A stretch of 64,000 nucleotides of DNA from Phytophthora colocasiae (GCA_018806915.1 JAGKQI010000030.1:94501-158500); one strand, 5' to 3'. Numbered from the stretch's first letter, positions 47,143-58,457 are shown. Notes: a model not told the origin generated them from the letters alone. Program-made: numbers and translations.

Positions 47143-49130
47143 CGAGATGAAGCTGTTGTCCCTAAATGGCGAGTTGGAACGGGAACGAGTGGCTCAGTGG
47201 GTTTCTACTTTGCGAAAAGAGGATGTCAAACCGCTAAAAGATGAAGACAAGCTGGACATTGGTGAAATGGAGCAGAAGAACCGTGATCTGGTCATTGCAT
47301 TACTTCGGCAGTACTCCGGAATTGTCGAGAAGAAGCCTGGTTGCCCGCCGACGAAGATTGGAGTTGAGCACCACATCAACACGGTTGATGCGGCACCAAT
47401 CATGATGAGAAGGCGTAGACACGCTGTAGCATAGAATGAGTTAATACGATAAGGAGGTGGACGACATGTTGGCACAAGGAGTGATTGAACCAGGTGAAGG
47501 AGCTTGGGGATTTCCAGTGGTCATTGTGCGGAAGAAAGATGGCAGTGTTCGCTTTTGCATTGATTATCGGGCATTGAATTCAGTGACGCTCAAAGACGTG
47601 TACCTGTTGCCACTAGTGGATGAGACTCTAGAAGCACTACACGGATCTCAGCGTTTCTCGAGTTTGGATTTGCACACCGGATACTGGCAGCTTGGTGTTT
47701 TCGGGCCGGATAAGCCGAAGACCGCGTTCACAACAAGGCGTGGGCTATTCCAGTTCACTCGTATGCCTTTCGGCTTGTGCAATGCACCAAGTACTTTCCA
47801 GAGACTCATGGACTGTGTACTGAGAGGCCTAACATGAGTCTGCTGTTTGGTTATCTGGATGACGTGGTGATATTCACGAAGGGGTCGGTAGCACAGCACG
47901 TTGTGGAGTTGGCCGTGGTTTTGGAGCGTCTAGCAGAAGCTGGGTTAAGCTTGAAAGTTTCGAAGTGCTCATTCGCGACGACGCGTATGGAGTACTTGGG
48001 GCATGACCTGACCCCCGAAGGGATCCAGCCGACGCCGAGATTGATTAAGGCGATTGTGGATTTCCCTACGCCAACGGATGACTCGCAGGTTAGGAGGTTT
48101 GTGGCTATGGCGGGGTATTACAGGAGATTTGTACCTGAATTTGGCACCAAAATGGCGCCGTTGACATGTTTGCTTCGCAGAAGTCAAGACTGGATATGGG
48201 GACCAGCTCAAGAAGAAGCATTTGTGTGGGCTAAGGCGTGGCTATCACAAAAACCTGTCCTGATCTACCCAGATTACAGTTTGCCGTTCAAACTAACGAC
48301 GGACGCGTCGAGGACTGGATTAGGTGCAGTGCTTTCGCAGGACCAAGGAAAAGGCGATCAACCGGTTGCCTACGCGTCGAAAGTCAACAGCGAGACAGTG
48401 GCTAAGTACAGCATTTCCGAACTTGAGTGCTTGGCAGTGGTGTGGGCAGTACGTCTTTTTAGACCTCATCTCTATGGACGACACTTCACTATTGTTACGG
48501 ACCATGTTGCTCTCAAGTGGCTCATGACGACCAAGGAACCCGCAGGAAGATTGCACCGGTGGGCTCTCACTCTACAAGAATATGACTTCGACATTGTCTA
48601 CCGCCCTGGAAGAGAAAATTCGGTGGCAGATGCACTATCCCGAGGACCATCGGCAGTTTCAGAAGCGGAACAAAAAGATGAAGAATCCGCAGACGAGCTG
48701 GAGATAGCGGTGGACAGGGAAGCTGTAGAGTTGACTCGAGCATCGATACTGCGAGTGGAAGCAGCGGAGTTAGGCGTGGTACAGTTTACGGACGCTGATA
48801 TTAAAGAGGAGCAGCGGAAGTCAATTATGGTGCAGAAGTTAAAAGTCAAAGGCTCATATCAAGGACAGCGTGTGTTTGTGGATGACGATAGGCTAGTGAG
48901 ACTCGAAGTCGCAAAAGGAGAGAGCAAAATTGTACTACCCACGGTGTACTGGGCGTTGGTATTTAAAGAGGCGCACGACAGCATCTGGGCAGGACACTTA
49001 CGAGGACGCCATACACTAGAACGACTACAAGAGCTTTATTGGTGACCGCGAATGCGTGATTCGGTGATGCAATGGGTAGCCGCTTGTCAAGATTGTGGCT
49101 CGAAGAAGGCGCGGCCGAAGACGGTGATCT
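47143..49130 (+). pseudogene. Gypsy-2 reverse transcriptase, RNase H and integrase zinc finger
   Basis: RT: LAQGVIEPGEGAWGFPVV, RFCIDYRALNSVT, FSSLDLHTGYWQL, FTRMPFGLCNAPSTFQ, then YLDDVVIFT (active YxDD). RNase H: LTTDASRTGLGAVLSQ, SELECLAVVWAV, VTDHVALKWL, RENSVADALSR. The integrase HHCC finger follows: HDSIWAGHLRGRHT ... CQDC. A stop at 47432-47434 precedes the RT start, the frame changes near 47830, and a TGA (49043-49045) interrupts the finger in the same frame. Near 49130 the frame changes again. Confidence 0.93.
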
Positions 49131-51081
49131 TTGAGGAGTGTGAAGACAGGAGCTGTGGGTGATCGTTGGACTATCGACGTAGCAGGATCCTTGCCCGAGA
49201 CTGTACATGGAAATCGCTATGTAATTGCTGCAGTAGAATACAATACTCGCTACGCAGTGGCTACGGCGGTGAAGGACCATACAGCAAAAGACGTTGCACG
49301 ATTTCTCATGGATAAAGTGGTATTAGTATTCGGACCAATGCGAGAAGTGATGATGGATGGAGCTAGGGAGTTCGGGAGCAAGATGACGGCAGAATTGCTA
49401 GCTTTGATGCAGACTAAGCAGTCTACTCCCGTACCCTACCGACCGAATCTCCTAGGCCTCGTTGAACGCTTTCATAGAACTTGGAAGGACATGATCAGCT
49501 TGTACGTCGACGAAACCCAAGACGACTGGGACGATTTCCTACCATGCGCATTGTACGCATACAATTCAGCAAAGCACGCGACTCACGGATATCAACCAAA
49601 CGAGTTAATGATGGGCAGGAAGCTTCGGATGCCGTCAGAATTGTTAAGACGCAGCAGATTAGAGTACCCGCATCAAACGCTGGACAAGTATCATGCGATC
49701 TTGTTGAAGGACCTGCAACATGCAAAAGAATTGGCTGAAGTAGCACTACAAAAAAGAGCAAGCAAGACAAGCAATCTACTACAACCAAAGGAATGTGCGA
49801 CAGAAGAGTGTCTTCCGACCTACACAGCTTGTGTGGCTTTATAGACCAGCTCGAGGACCTGGAATTACCAAATTTGGGCATCGATGGCGTGGTCCCGCGC
49901 AAGTGATCGAAGCGTCTGGATATGACAATTACATAGTGCGAATGTTAGAGACTGGAGAAGAACTGGTGACACACTGCTCATTTATGATTAGCTACTACTA
50001 CCCGACACTTTTACTGGAAGCAATGGCGAAGGATATTGCAACGGACTTACGCGAAGAAGCAGTGGTGGCAGCAGACATTGACCCTGAAGACGAGAGGGAA
50101 GAGCAGCCAGAAACAGAGATATCAATTGCAGATGCCGGCGAAGGACCTGATAATCAGCAGCAAGCGGAACAAGAGCTGAACCAGCAGCCGAGAACCCGCG
50201 AAGCGAATGAGGGTAGTCACTCGACTATCGTCGCAGCAAAGCCTCCTTCCCAGCAGAATACTCGGAGAGCAGCAGTCCGAAGTCGCAGTGATGACGAAGA
50301 AGTCGACGAATGGCAACCCAGCAGTAAACGTCTTCGTGATTCTACAGCCACGGATACCAGAGACAGTGTCGCTGGACGCACGAGATCGAAGATCAGAGCC
50401 GCACCCTACCCAACGACTGACCGAGAAGATACCAGTGTCAGAAGCAGTAGCCCAATGCGAACCAGAGCTCGTAGATCAGTACTCATTTCCGAGACCGACA
50501 ATGCTGAACCTCTTGAGGACGCTGGCTCAGACGCGCGTGACTCTAATAACACCGAGAGACTTCAAACTGGTGAGCCTGGAGCAGCACAGCAACAACGGCG
50601 GTCAGAACTGGAAGAAATGGAGCGAGAACTTCGTCGAGTCGCTCGTGAAGAAGGCGAAGAACCTCACAGATACGTGTTTGCCGGACGCGGACGACGTGGT
50701 GTTGACAGTCTTGTATCTAGACAGCCGAGACTCACACGAATCCAACCGCACGAAGCAGTGGTTGAGCGCCGCCGGAGGAGATACAGAACGCGGACTGGAC
50801 GATACGTCTTGGAATTCGAAGTTGAGAGTGTAGGAGAGCGACCTGACGGTGGACGACCCGAGCGATTCTGGATCAACCAAAGTGACTACGAGCAGCTATG
50901 GCAACAAGGCAGAATGCATACTGAGTTAGCCGACAACGACAAAAGAACAAGCAACAGCAGATACGGACCTGAAGCAGCAGAACCAGACGTACAAGGAGCA
51001 GAAGAAGCCCCAATAGCAGAATCGGAGATGCCGATCGCCACACGAATCGGGGACGATTCGACGGCCAGGGGAAGAGAGTAA
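49131..51081 (+). pseudogene. Gypsy-2 integrase with long charged C-terminal tail
   Basis: Integrase core: WTIDVAGSLP (Asp), EVMMDGAREFGSK (Asp), PNLLGLVERFHRTW (Glu). CALYAYNSAKHATHGYQPNE closes the core. Near 49800 the frame changes; the last ORF (49795-51081) has the SH3-like part (LVWLYRPARGPGITKFGHRW, RGPAQVIEASG) followed by about 350 residues of charged, largely disordered tail (EEREEQPETEIS, RRAAVRSRSDDEE) and a more ordered end (RYVLEFEVESVGERP, RFWINQSDYEQLW). The stop codon TAA lies in the first bases of the 3' LTR. No chromodomain is recognised. Confidence 0.9.
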
Positions 51082-51774
51082 GCAGAGTGATTTTTCGCAA
51101 GACTTGCAGAAAGACGGATGACCAAGATGATGATAGCAGAGACCGAGAGCAGATGACGAAGATGAGAAGGAGGACAAGATGACACCCGTGGGCTGGAGCA
51201 GGGACCGGGTATACAACCCGTATGCAGACCTGTGACCGTTGACGGAAGATCGCAAAGAGACGTTGGAGGTTTCGGGTGAAGAACGACGGAGAAGGCCAGT
51301 AGCTGTTGCACACCCAGGAGTTAGAGGTAGCTAGTAGTCCAGTTGAAGATTAGCCGTGTAGCCGCGAGGACGCACGGTCAAGAGTTGTTACGCCGGTTTG
51401 GTGTAGCGACAGAGGTTAAAAGAAGCCAACAAAGACTCTAGTACTAGCAGCAAAGGAAAGGTGGTGTACACTGGGTGTGACTGGAAACGGGTATCAGCAG
51501 CCCCGTAGGATTCGAGCGCTCGCGGTATTAGCAGCCCGCCGAGGTATCAGCAGCCCTCTGGAGCGTTAGAATTAGGCAAAGATCCCGGTGGAAACCCACT
51601 ACTGTAGCCAGACCGTAGATTTCGTACCTGGAGCCATTGATCTATCGATATTAGTGCGTGTTAATAGGGCGAAGGGCACGTAGCTAAGTGGATACCGTCC
51701 TCTGATCAAGGACAGGACCATTGGTGGCGCGGTCGTGACGGAACTGAGCTGTTAGTAAAAGACATTTGCTTACT
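51077..51774 (+). repeat. Gypsy-2 3' LTR
   Basis: 698 bp, same ends and near-identical to 42589-43286. Confidence 0.95.
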
Positions 51775-51778
51775 ATCC

Positions 51779-52664
51779 CTTCATCGTGTAGGCCGTCAAC
51801 AACGAGATCACTGTGATAAATATTAAATCCAAGTTCGCTGGTATTGCATACATCTGTTGAAGCCGACCTGGTTACCTCGTTTCATTGAATAGTTTGCCAG
51901 GTCACTCAAGTACAGCATCGCAGCGCTCAAACAAAATCCATCAACTCGGTTTAAATTCTTAGAAAAAGTATTATGTTAAATCGGTTCTCAACAAGTTTTT
52001 TTGTCCCTTGAGCGTACGCTATTGGAGGTTTAAACGAGAGTACGATCGCAAGGAATGGCAACCACTGCAGTTTATCACTTGGTCCCACGGATCCTCCGAT
52101 GGAGATGGAGCGGAGAATGTCCACGTTGACGTCCATCATACATGTAGTTAGTGGTTTTGTTTTGGTTGCAGCGTTGCTGCGTTATGAGAGTCCGACGAGG
52201 TACTCATGCTGTTAGCGCCAAACTCTTGCAGTTCAAATGAAAACAAAACGTAGTAGTTGAAATAACGAGCAAAACTGATTGAAAACTTAAAGTGGCAACA
52301 TTTCAGGCGATATGAAGTCCAACGCACACCAGGGCAGTATACTTGCAGACTGGAGGTCTGTTATTTACAGAATAGTTCCTTCGGAAGCAGAATTCGTAAG
52401 TTTCACAAAAGCCATGTTAACGAGACCACTTCTTGGATTGTCCGTTTACGTTGAGGATGCTTCAACTACAGCCCAAAAGACTTCAGACGATCACAACTTG
52501 AAACATACATAAACAACCATGAACAAGGTAAAGAATCGCGATTACGCTGAAAGTTGTCTGTCAAAGTGACGGCTACCTATTTCGGCTTACGTTGCTTAGC
52601 CCTGCGCCGTTATTGATATCTTCGGTATGTTCCTGGTTAAACGCACATGTGTGTCCCCTGCATT
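51779..52664. other. unique DNA inside the inverted arms, right of Gypsy-2
   Basis: About 890 bp. With 42307-42588 it makes the original core of about 1.16 kb between arms B and C. A plus-strand ORF of 66 codons (52312-52512) and a minus-strand ORF of 62 codons (51951-52139) are open; neither resembles a family I know. Confidence 0.5.
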
Positions 52665-54849
52665 CCACGACCAGTGATTTAGAATATTGCATCCTTAGAT
52701 GCAATTAAAAACCTTCTCCGTACACGAAACCAGTAGCAACTGAAACTTGGTCAGCCTTTTGTTACAAGCCGACATTGTTACCCAACAGAGCAACAATAAG
52801 CTATCTACGAGTAATGAGTGATTCCTTTGGTGAAAGGGGAGCCTGAAGCAACTTTCCTGTCAGGGGTTTGACAAGATTTATTGGGCCATGCAGGAAAAAA
52901 AACTAGAGCGATGTCGAAAGTAGAAACCTATTCTGGTGAACTAATCGATATCAAGGAGATCGTCGAATGTATCCAAATGAATACCTCAACGGTGTTTAGC
53001 TCGAACCGATCTCCGCGAGTATCTCGTTCCGACAAGGTTTTTCGGGTATACTAAATCAATGCTATTTGGTCCTTTGAACAACACACGCTTGTAATAACTG
53101 GATCTGCAAAACTTCTCATATGTAGAATGTATGTGGCGACGGTCTATGATCCACAACGATAACCCTGGGGGTCAATCCAGAGATTACCAAAGCTTTACCA
53201 GCATTACCATGCCATGGTAATAGACACAAGCTTTGTCTCTGCTGACTGATATAGCGATTATCAAATCACAATAAATAGTCACTTTTGAGTAAAATAAAGA
53301 AAAGGTCACCAGAAAAGGTTCTCAAGACAAATCCTGAACCGTCGCTTGACTACACCAATCAGCGTGTCAGGATCTCGGAATGCACTCGGATTGGCTGGGA
53401 GATCTTGGACTTCAACATAGAATCCAAACGATCTTCGCGCGCGAAATGTGGACTTCAACGTCCAAGCTTTCGCCCAGTGTCTTCGCTTTTGAATGAGTCA
53501 GCCAATCAGAATGCATTCCGAAATCCTGACACGCTGATTGGCTCGTAGCTTCAACCCCACATTCATCCTGGCCCAGTCAAGTGAGATGCAGCGATAGCGA
53601 TCTCAAACGCGCCAAAATGCAAACCCAGTTCATTTCCAAATTTTCCTGGATCTGCACGGACCCTCCCCACGACACGAGTCGCAGTACTGCCAGCCGCCGT
53701 AAAACACCCGCCTCCTCCAGCTAACTGATCACAGTCGAGCTATGATCCTGCTCTCCGTACACCACGTCGATCCACGCTCTTCGACATGATGCTCGCAACA
53801 CTGCTGAAGAATTATCTACCTATTGGCATCCACAACGGACGAGACGCTATACACCAAAGTGAACCATGCTATCTGCCATGCTGTCCGCGGCAACGATCAC
53901 GACTCGCCATCGATCGCCATGCGCAATGGTTCTGCCGATTGGCTGCAGCCACCTGCCGGTACCACCTTCGTGGAATGATGCTCGCTGCTTGCAACAAACC
54001 ATCGAGCATTTCTTCGGCGATGCTGCGGGTACTTCCTCACGGAAAACGAGCTGCTTGATCTAGAATGAGTCTGTGGGCAACCTCAAACGCAACAAGGGCG
54101 AGATCTCGATGATGACTACAAGGCTTATACTGTTTCGTGCTATCAGCACGCTTTCCTCCAGTTGCTCTGGTAAGCACTGTTTGCCATGTTGTGCCATATC
54201 AACCACGTGCTGCAACAATGGCTATTCGTGTTGTTGATTTCGCTGAAGGATTCGTACCAAATGTGTTGACCGGTGAGCTGGTGACCCCTCGCCCCCCGTC
54301 CCTCTCCTCCACCCACACCTCAAACACCACCACCACGACGATGTGAGCCTCTACTTGCCAGGATGTTGTACAAGACCGTACCGGGTTGGTCGTCTTTAAA
54401 TTGAGTGTTAAACGTTGCAGCCGAGACCGATCGTGGTGTGAGCCTGCTTGTGCCGCACTGAGAGTACGGTATTGCTGTTAGTTAGGGTGGTCGAGATGCA
54501 GTAGCGTTAATTATCAATTCATGTGCATTCAACATGATTATTTTTTTCACGGGTCATCAACGCAGTTTTTTATCGTATTTACAAAATCCATCAGAAGAGT
54601 AAGACTGAATTGTCGAACAGTGCTTAGGTTTAGATGTCCCGCTCACCTGTAGGCTCATTTGCTTACCCGCGGTGCCAGACATAGCCCAATGTCACGGACC
54701 ACAACGCACTCAGCTTAGGGGCTCGAATGCGCCCCATGCACCGTGTTGGGGTTGGTGAAGTGGCTACGGGACGGCAAAGGGTTGCGTGGTGATGGGTGTA
54801 ATCAATGCACCGAGCGGTAAATTTTTTGTTGTTCTTAGCCACCGTAATG
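52665..54849 (-). repeat. long inverted repeat, arm C (2.18 kb)
   Basis: Reverse complement of arm B over its full length and of arm A over the outer 1.6 kb. Unlike B it continues outward into piggyBac-like 3' sequence, exactly as arm A does. Confidence 0.93.
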
Positions 54850-55408
54850 TCACTAAGGTGGCTAAAACATTGTGATACTTCTGATTCTTCTTACCATTTA
54901 TACTGGATATAACCAGAAGTACTGTGCACGACTACATTGATGATGAAAAGCATCCGTAATGGTGGCCGCTAGATGGCGTAACTCGTAGGTGAGATGACGA
55001 AAATCTTGATACTGGAGCAAACTTGACCCACTTGACATCTAAACAAACACATCAATGGTGGCCAACTATTTCCCAGTCAACCCACTATAAATTTTGTCAG
55101 TATACATTTTGGTGGGATAATAATTGTGCCACGACAAAATAAAAACAAATGATTGCTTCTGGACCAATAGTCTTGAATTAAGTATACAATGTAAACACAG
55201 CACTAATAATGGGTGCACTTCAGCTCTGTTCGCCAATACTTCCGAAACAACGATCCAGGGACCTGGCCGCACAAGACTTTTCTTTCCGCAGCTTTCTCTC
55301 CGCAACTATCAGAGGTTCTTTGAGCTTGTACAAGGTTGAAACTAATCGTAGGTTTCCTTTGCCAGAAAACAGCGAGAGAAAACCGGGCACGAATTTGATC
55401 TAGACGAT
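54850..55408 (-). pseudogene. internally deleted piggyBac-like 3' end
   Basis: Reverse complement of 34485-34523 joined to 35063-35582. It keeps the third catalytic Asp region (RLDQIRARFSLA) and then jumps to the transposase C-terminus, losing 539 bp with TG microhomology at the join. Sequence before the third Asp region is absent. No transposase can be made. Confidence 0.88.
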
Positions 55409-55497
55409 TTATCTCGTAGTTCAACGATGACATGGTGGTGGTCTTTTTTGTCAGAGGATATGACGGAATGCACTACTAAATCGTTTGCTACCTACGA

Positions 55498-56688
55498 TCA
55501 CTCTGCGCGCTTCAATACGCTACTGCCATTGCTCGTGTCAAGTTCCTTTTTCTTGGACCTTTTGCGCGGGACCTTGGTTACCCGTTCCACACGACGGATG
55601 AAGTTGCAACGCCGTAGCCACACCAAGTTGGATAGTGGTTCTTCGTAAAACTCATCATCTTCTCCGCCTTCGTACCATCGATCAAAGATGCGCCGCTCCT
55701 CAGTGGCTTTGCCCACTTGCAACACAAAGCAATGTTTCAGTCCTTTCCTGCATGTAGCACCTACCACGTAGACACCAGGGAGAAGCGGATACTTGGCGAC
55801 ATCTTCGATGCTATTGAGTGAGTGCTTGACTTTGTTTTGTCTGAAAACATTGCACGCTAACGAGGCCCGATTTTCCCGTAAGAACTCCAAAAACTTCTTT
55901 ATACCCTCACTTGAAATGCCTTCTTTACCATTGTCCCCATCATCATTATGGTCTTGAAACGTTTTTATTTGCTCCAAAGTGACAAGATCCAGCTCACCTT
56001 TCACGTGACATGCAATTCGAATTGCGCGGAAGAAACACTGATTGTCTTCCGAAACTGTGTACGTTGAAGGGAAACGCTGGTTAAACTGAGTATAAGTCAA
56101 CTCCGCGAAGTGGTCTTTCCACTTGTCGATCCTTAGCATTTTCTTTCCAAAGCCGTCTTCCAACAACGATCTGGCCCAAACCCATGTTGCACAATATCGA
56201 TGTCTATCATCACACCACTGAACTAGATAAGCTTCGTTAGGCCTACCGTAGTTAGTCCGGTCGAGTATAGCATAAACCTCCCAAGCCTTATTGAGGTCCC
56301 AAACGACACCAGCCTTCGCAATGTTTTGAGCCTTCGTAACTGGGTGGAAGCGCGGTGGCTTTGGAAGTGGGTTTGGCTTTGCTTGTGGAGTTCTACGGCA
56401 TGTATCGGGCTCACTATCTTCTGACTCACTGTCGGCCTCGTCCACCTGTAAACGCCGGCGGGGGTGAAAAGGTGCATCATCGTCTTCAACTGCATCAATC
56501 CGTCCAGTACTACGAACTACGTCGATTGAAAGACCACAGCTTGCAATCTCCTGCTCTTCGGTGGTTTCTTCTGACTCCAGTCCCGCCGTGTTCACGAGGT
56601 CTATGGCCGGATTTGTATTGCTTCGGATATTCAAGAACGAATGTCGAGACTGGATAGTGCTTGATTTTTGCCGTTGTGGTTTTTTCAT
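55498..56688 (-). CDS. chromodomain-OTU-like protease protein, intact
   Basis: Start at 56688 (MKKPQRQKSST), 396 residues; the frame is open further upstream to 56985. About residues 150-210 resemble a chromodomain (VWDLNKAWEVYAILDRTNYG ... YLVQWCDDRHRYCATWVWA), which in known proteins binds methylated histone tails. Residues about 235-250 (TVSEDNQCFFRAIRIACHV) match the OTU-like cysteine-protease motif with Asp and Cys, and KHCFVLQVG near 350 would carry the catalytic His. OTU proteins remove ubiquitin. The Lys-rich end (RKRSKKK) could be nuclear. A diverged copy of the arm repeat overlaps the upstream part. Transposon origin or domestication is inference. Confidence 0.65.
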   Translation of the reverse strand: MKKPQRQKSSTIQSRHSFLNIRSNTNPAIDLVNTAGLESEETTEEQEIASCGLSIDVVRSTGRIDAVEDDDAPFHPRRRLQVDEADSESEDSEPDTCRRTPQAKPNPLPKPPRFHPVTKAQNIAKAGVVWDLNKAWEVYAILDRTNYGRPNEAYLVQWCDDRHRYCATWVWARSLLEDGFGKKMLRIDKWKDHFAELTYTQFNQRFPSTYTVSEDNQCFFRAIRIACHVKGELDLVTLEQIKTFQDHNDDGDNGKEGISSEGIKKFLEFLRENRASLACNVFRQNKVKHSLNSIEDVAKYPLLPGVYVVGATCRKGLKHCFVLQVGKATEERRIFDRWYEGGEDDEFYEEPLSNLVWLRRCNFIRRVERVTKVPRKRSKKKELDTSNGSSVLKRAE

Positions 56689-56709
56689 CCTGTAAACTAT
56701 ACCCACATT

Positions 56710-56840
56710 GACATTACCATGCTTTACATTGCCATCCCGCAGCCGCTTCACTGACCCCGAAACGTTGCGGAGGGCGCATGTGAGCCCCGAAGCTGAAGGC
56801 CTTGGGGTCAGCAACATTGGGCTGCGTCCGACCACGCAGG
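56710..56840 (-). repeat. diverged copy of the arm terminal motif
   Basis: About 110 bp match arm A at 35660-35775, roughly 70% by eye (shared: TTGCC.TCCCG.AGCC.CTTCAC, GGGCGCAT, GAGCCCC.AAGCTGA, ACATTGGGCT). In both places GGGGC ... GCCCC can pair as a small hairpin. Confidence 0.7.
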
Positions 56841-56850
56841 TTTTGAAGTG

Positions 56851-57037
56851 AGGAAGTTGAAAGAAGAACCGAACCGTTAACAGCATTGGACAATGATTAC
56901 ATGGTGGGTGAGTGGAGAAAGAGAAGAAATATCTGCTGGCAAGTAGGTGAGGAAGTTGAAAGAAGAAGTGCAGTGCGTTGGACAATGGTTAAATGGTGGG
57001 TGAGTGGAGAAAGAGAAGAAATACCTGCTGGTAAGTA
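56851..57037. repeat. tandem duplication of about 94 bp
   Basis: Two units (56851-56946, 56948-57037) share TGAGGAAGTTGAAAGAAGAA, TTGGACAATG and GTGGGTGAGTGGAGAAAGAG. Confidence 0.75.
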
Positions 57038-57114
57038 GATACGTCTTTCGCACTTCGTCGAGTCGGATGCAGTCTTTGGTGATGCAAGTGGAGCTCGTAA
57101 AGATAGTGTTCTGT

Positions 57115-58028
57115 AGTGAGTACTCCGATGACATGGTGATGACATAATGAGCTGCAAACACTTGCATGTATAACCAGAAGCTCCGGGTTCTCAACACGTT
57201 GAACGCTACAGTCATCACATTGACTCAGTTCCCCAGAAAGATGCAATCCAGATGCACCCAGATGCACCCAGGATTCACACAAGAAAAGGTTTCGAGTCAT
57301 CAACAAACCTCCGATGAACGCCAGACGCCATATTGCAAGAGCGATTGTCTTCGGCCACGAATCTACGCCTACCCAGTTCGCCTCAATAGCTGGAACAGCA
57401 TTTGAGTCCATTGTCAAGCAGGAACTCGCCATCAGTCTCAAACATGAGAAGTTGCCACATCGCTCGACTCTGCATCAATCTTCAAATGAGCTGAAAGCGC
57501 TCTCCAAAGTCCAGTGGTGGGTCGAAAGGCGCTGTATATGGCTGGTGTTGTCGATTACTGGCCACGTTGGAGAAGGCGAACACTGGGACAGTCTGGGCCG
57601 TTGGATCTACGTGTAACAGCAAAATGAAGCCCAGTAGCGGTATCACGGAGCAACCAGCTAGCACCAATAGTACCTGGTTCAAGTCCAACGACCAAGAGAA
57701 GCTGCCTCCATACGATGGTCCGTTCAACGTTCCACCTACGAATAAGTCCATAATGATCGCCCCAGTCATTCTCGCAGCGTAAATGGACACTTGAGTATCT
57801 CCTCTCGTCGTCAGTGGATCCCTCTGAGCAATTTCAAGCATCCGCTGCGACAGTCGACAAGAAGTATCCGATCGTTCCGACCGTCATAACAACAAATAAC
57901 TCCTGCTGATTCGGTCCTGCAATCGGCATGTCGGATGCTCCTAGATACAATAAAGGCGCGAAACAGAGCAGCAGCAACTGCGTTACGTTTCCTGGTTTAG
58001 CTGTTTCCGATTGTAGAGATCGCTCCAC
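57115..58028 (-). pseudogene. folate/biopterin-transporter-like protein, fragments on minus strand
   Basis: Multi-pass membrane segments typical of the oomycete FBT family: 58028-57834 (LLLLCFAPLLYLGAS, VVMTVGTIGYFLSTVAADA), then 57841-57482 (EIAQRDPLTTRGDTQVSIYA, YGGSFSWSLDLNQVLLVLAG) and, in other frames, VLRTRSFWLYMQVFAAHYV near 57170. The VAADA ... EIAQRDPL junction changes frame near 57840. N-terminal helices are missing. Confidence 0.65.
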
Positions 58029-58039
58029 GTGGAATTGAG

Positions 58040-58255
58040 GGCACTACGTACGGATTGGTGATCACTTTTCGAAACATGGCAATTCCACTGGGAACGACAG
58101 CGAACAAGGCGATTAACTCGTACTTCTCGGTTTCAGACGAAAACTTACATCAAGATTCCGACCCCGTATGGCTGCAAGTAGCTTATACGTATCTCATTGC
58201 GTGGGCTTTTCAGTTCCTGAGTATGGCGTTCATTGGACTGTTTCCTCGACAATAA
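58040..58255 (+). pseudogene. C-terminal FBT-transporter fragment, opposite strand
   Basis: VITFRNMAIPLGTTANKAIN and YTYLIAWAFQFLSMAFIGLF fit the last helices of the same family. It lies only 11 bp from the minus-strand fragment, head to head, so part of the gene was inverted. Confidence 0.6.
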
Positions 58256-58457
58256 CTGGAAGTAGAACAACTCCGTTACTATGAAGTTACAGTACCTCAG
58301 GGATTTCACAATACCACCCAGACATGGCGTAGGTCTCACATGTGTTGTTCATGTAGCTGATAATGAAAACATCTTTCGCACTCCTTCGGTTTTATGATAG
58401 CAACTTCCAACGAATGTCACCATGATCTTCTTATCTTTGTCGATAAAGTGTTATTTG

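Larger units (their letters stand above)
42589..51774 (+). mobile_element. Ty3/Gypsy retrotransposon (Gypsy-2), complete, very young
   Basis: 9186 bp bounded by 698-bp LTRs, with the 4-bp TSD ATCC (42585-42588 and 51775-51778). Domain order gag, protease, RT, RNase H, integrase is the Gypsy order. I find one difference between the LTRs (GATGG versus GACGG near the start). It inserted into the unique DNA between arms B and C. Confidence 0.96.
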
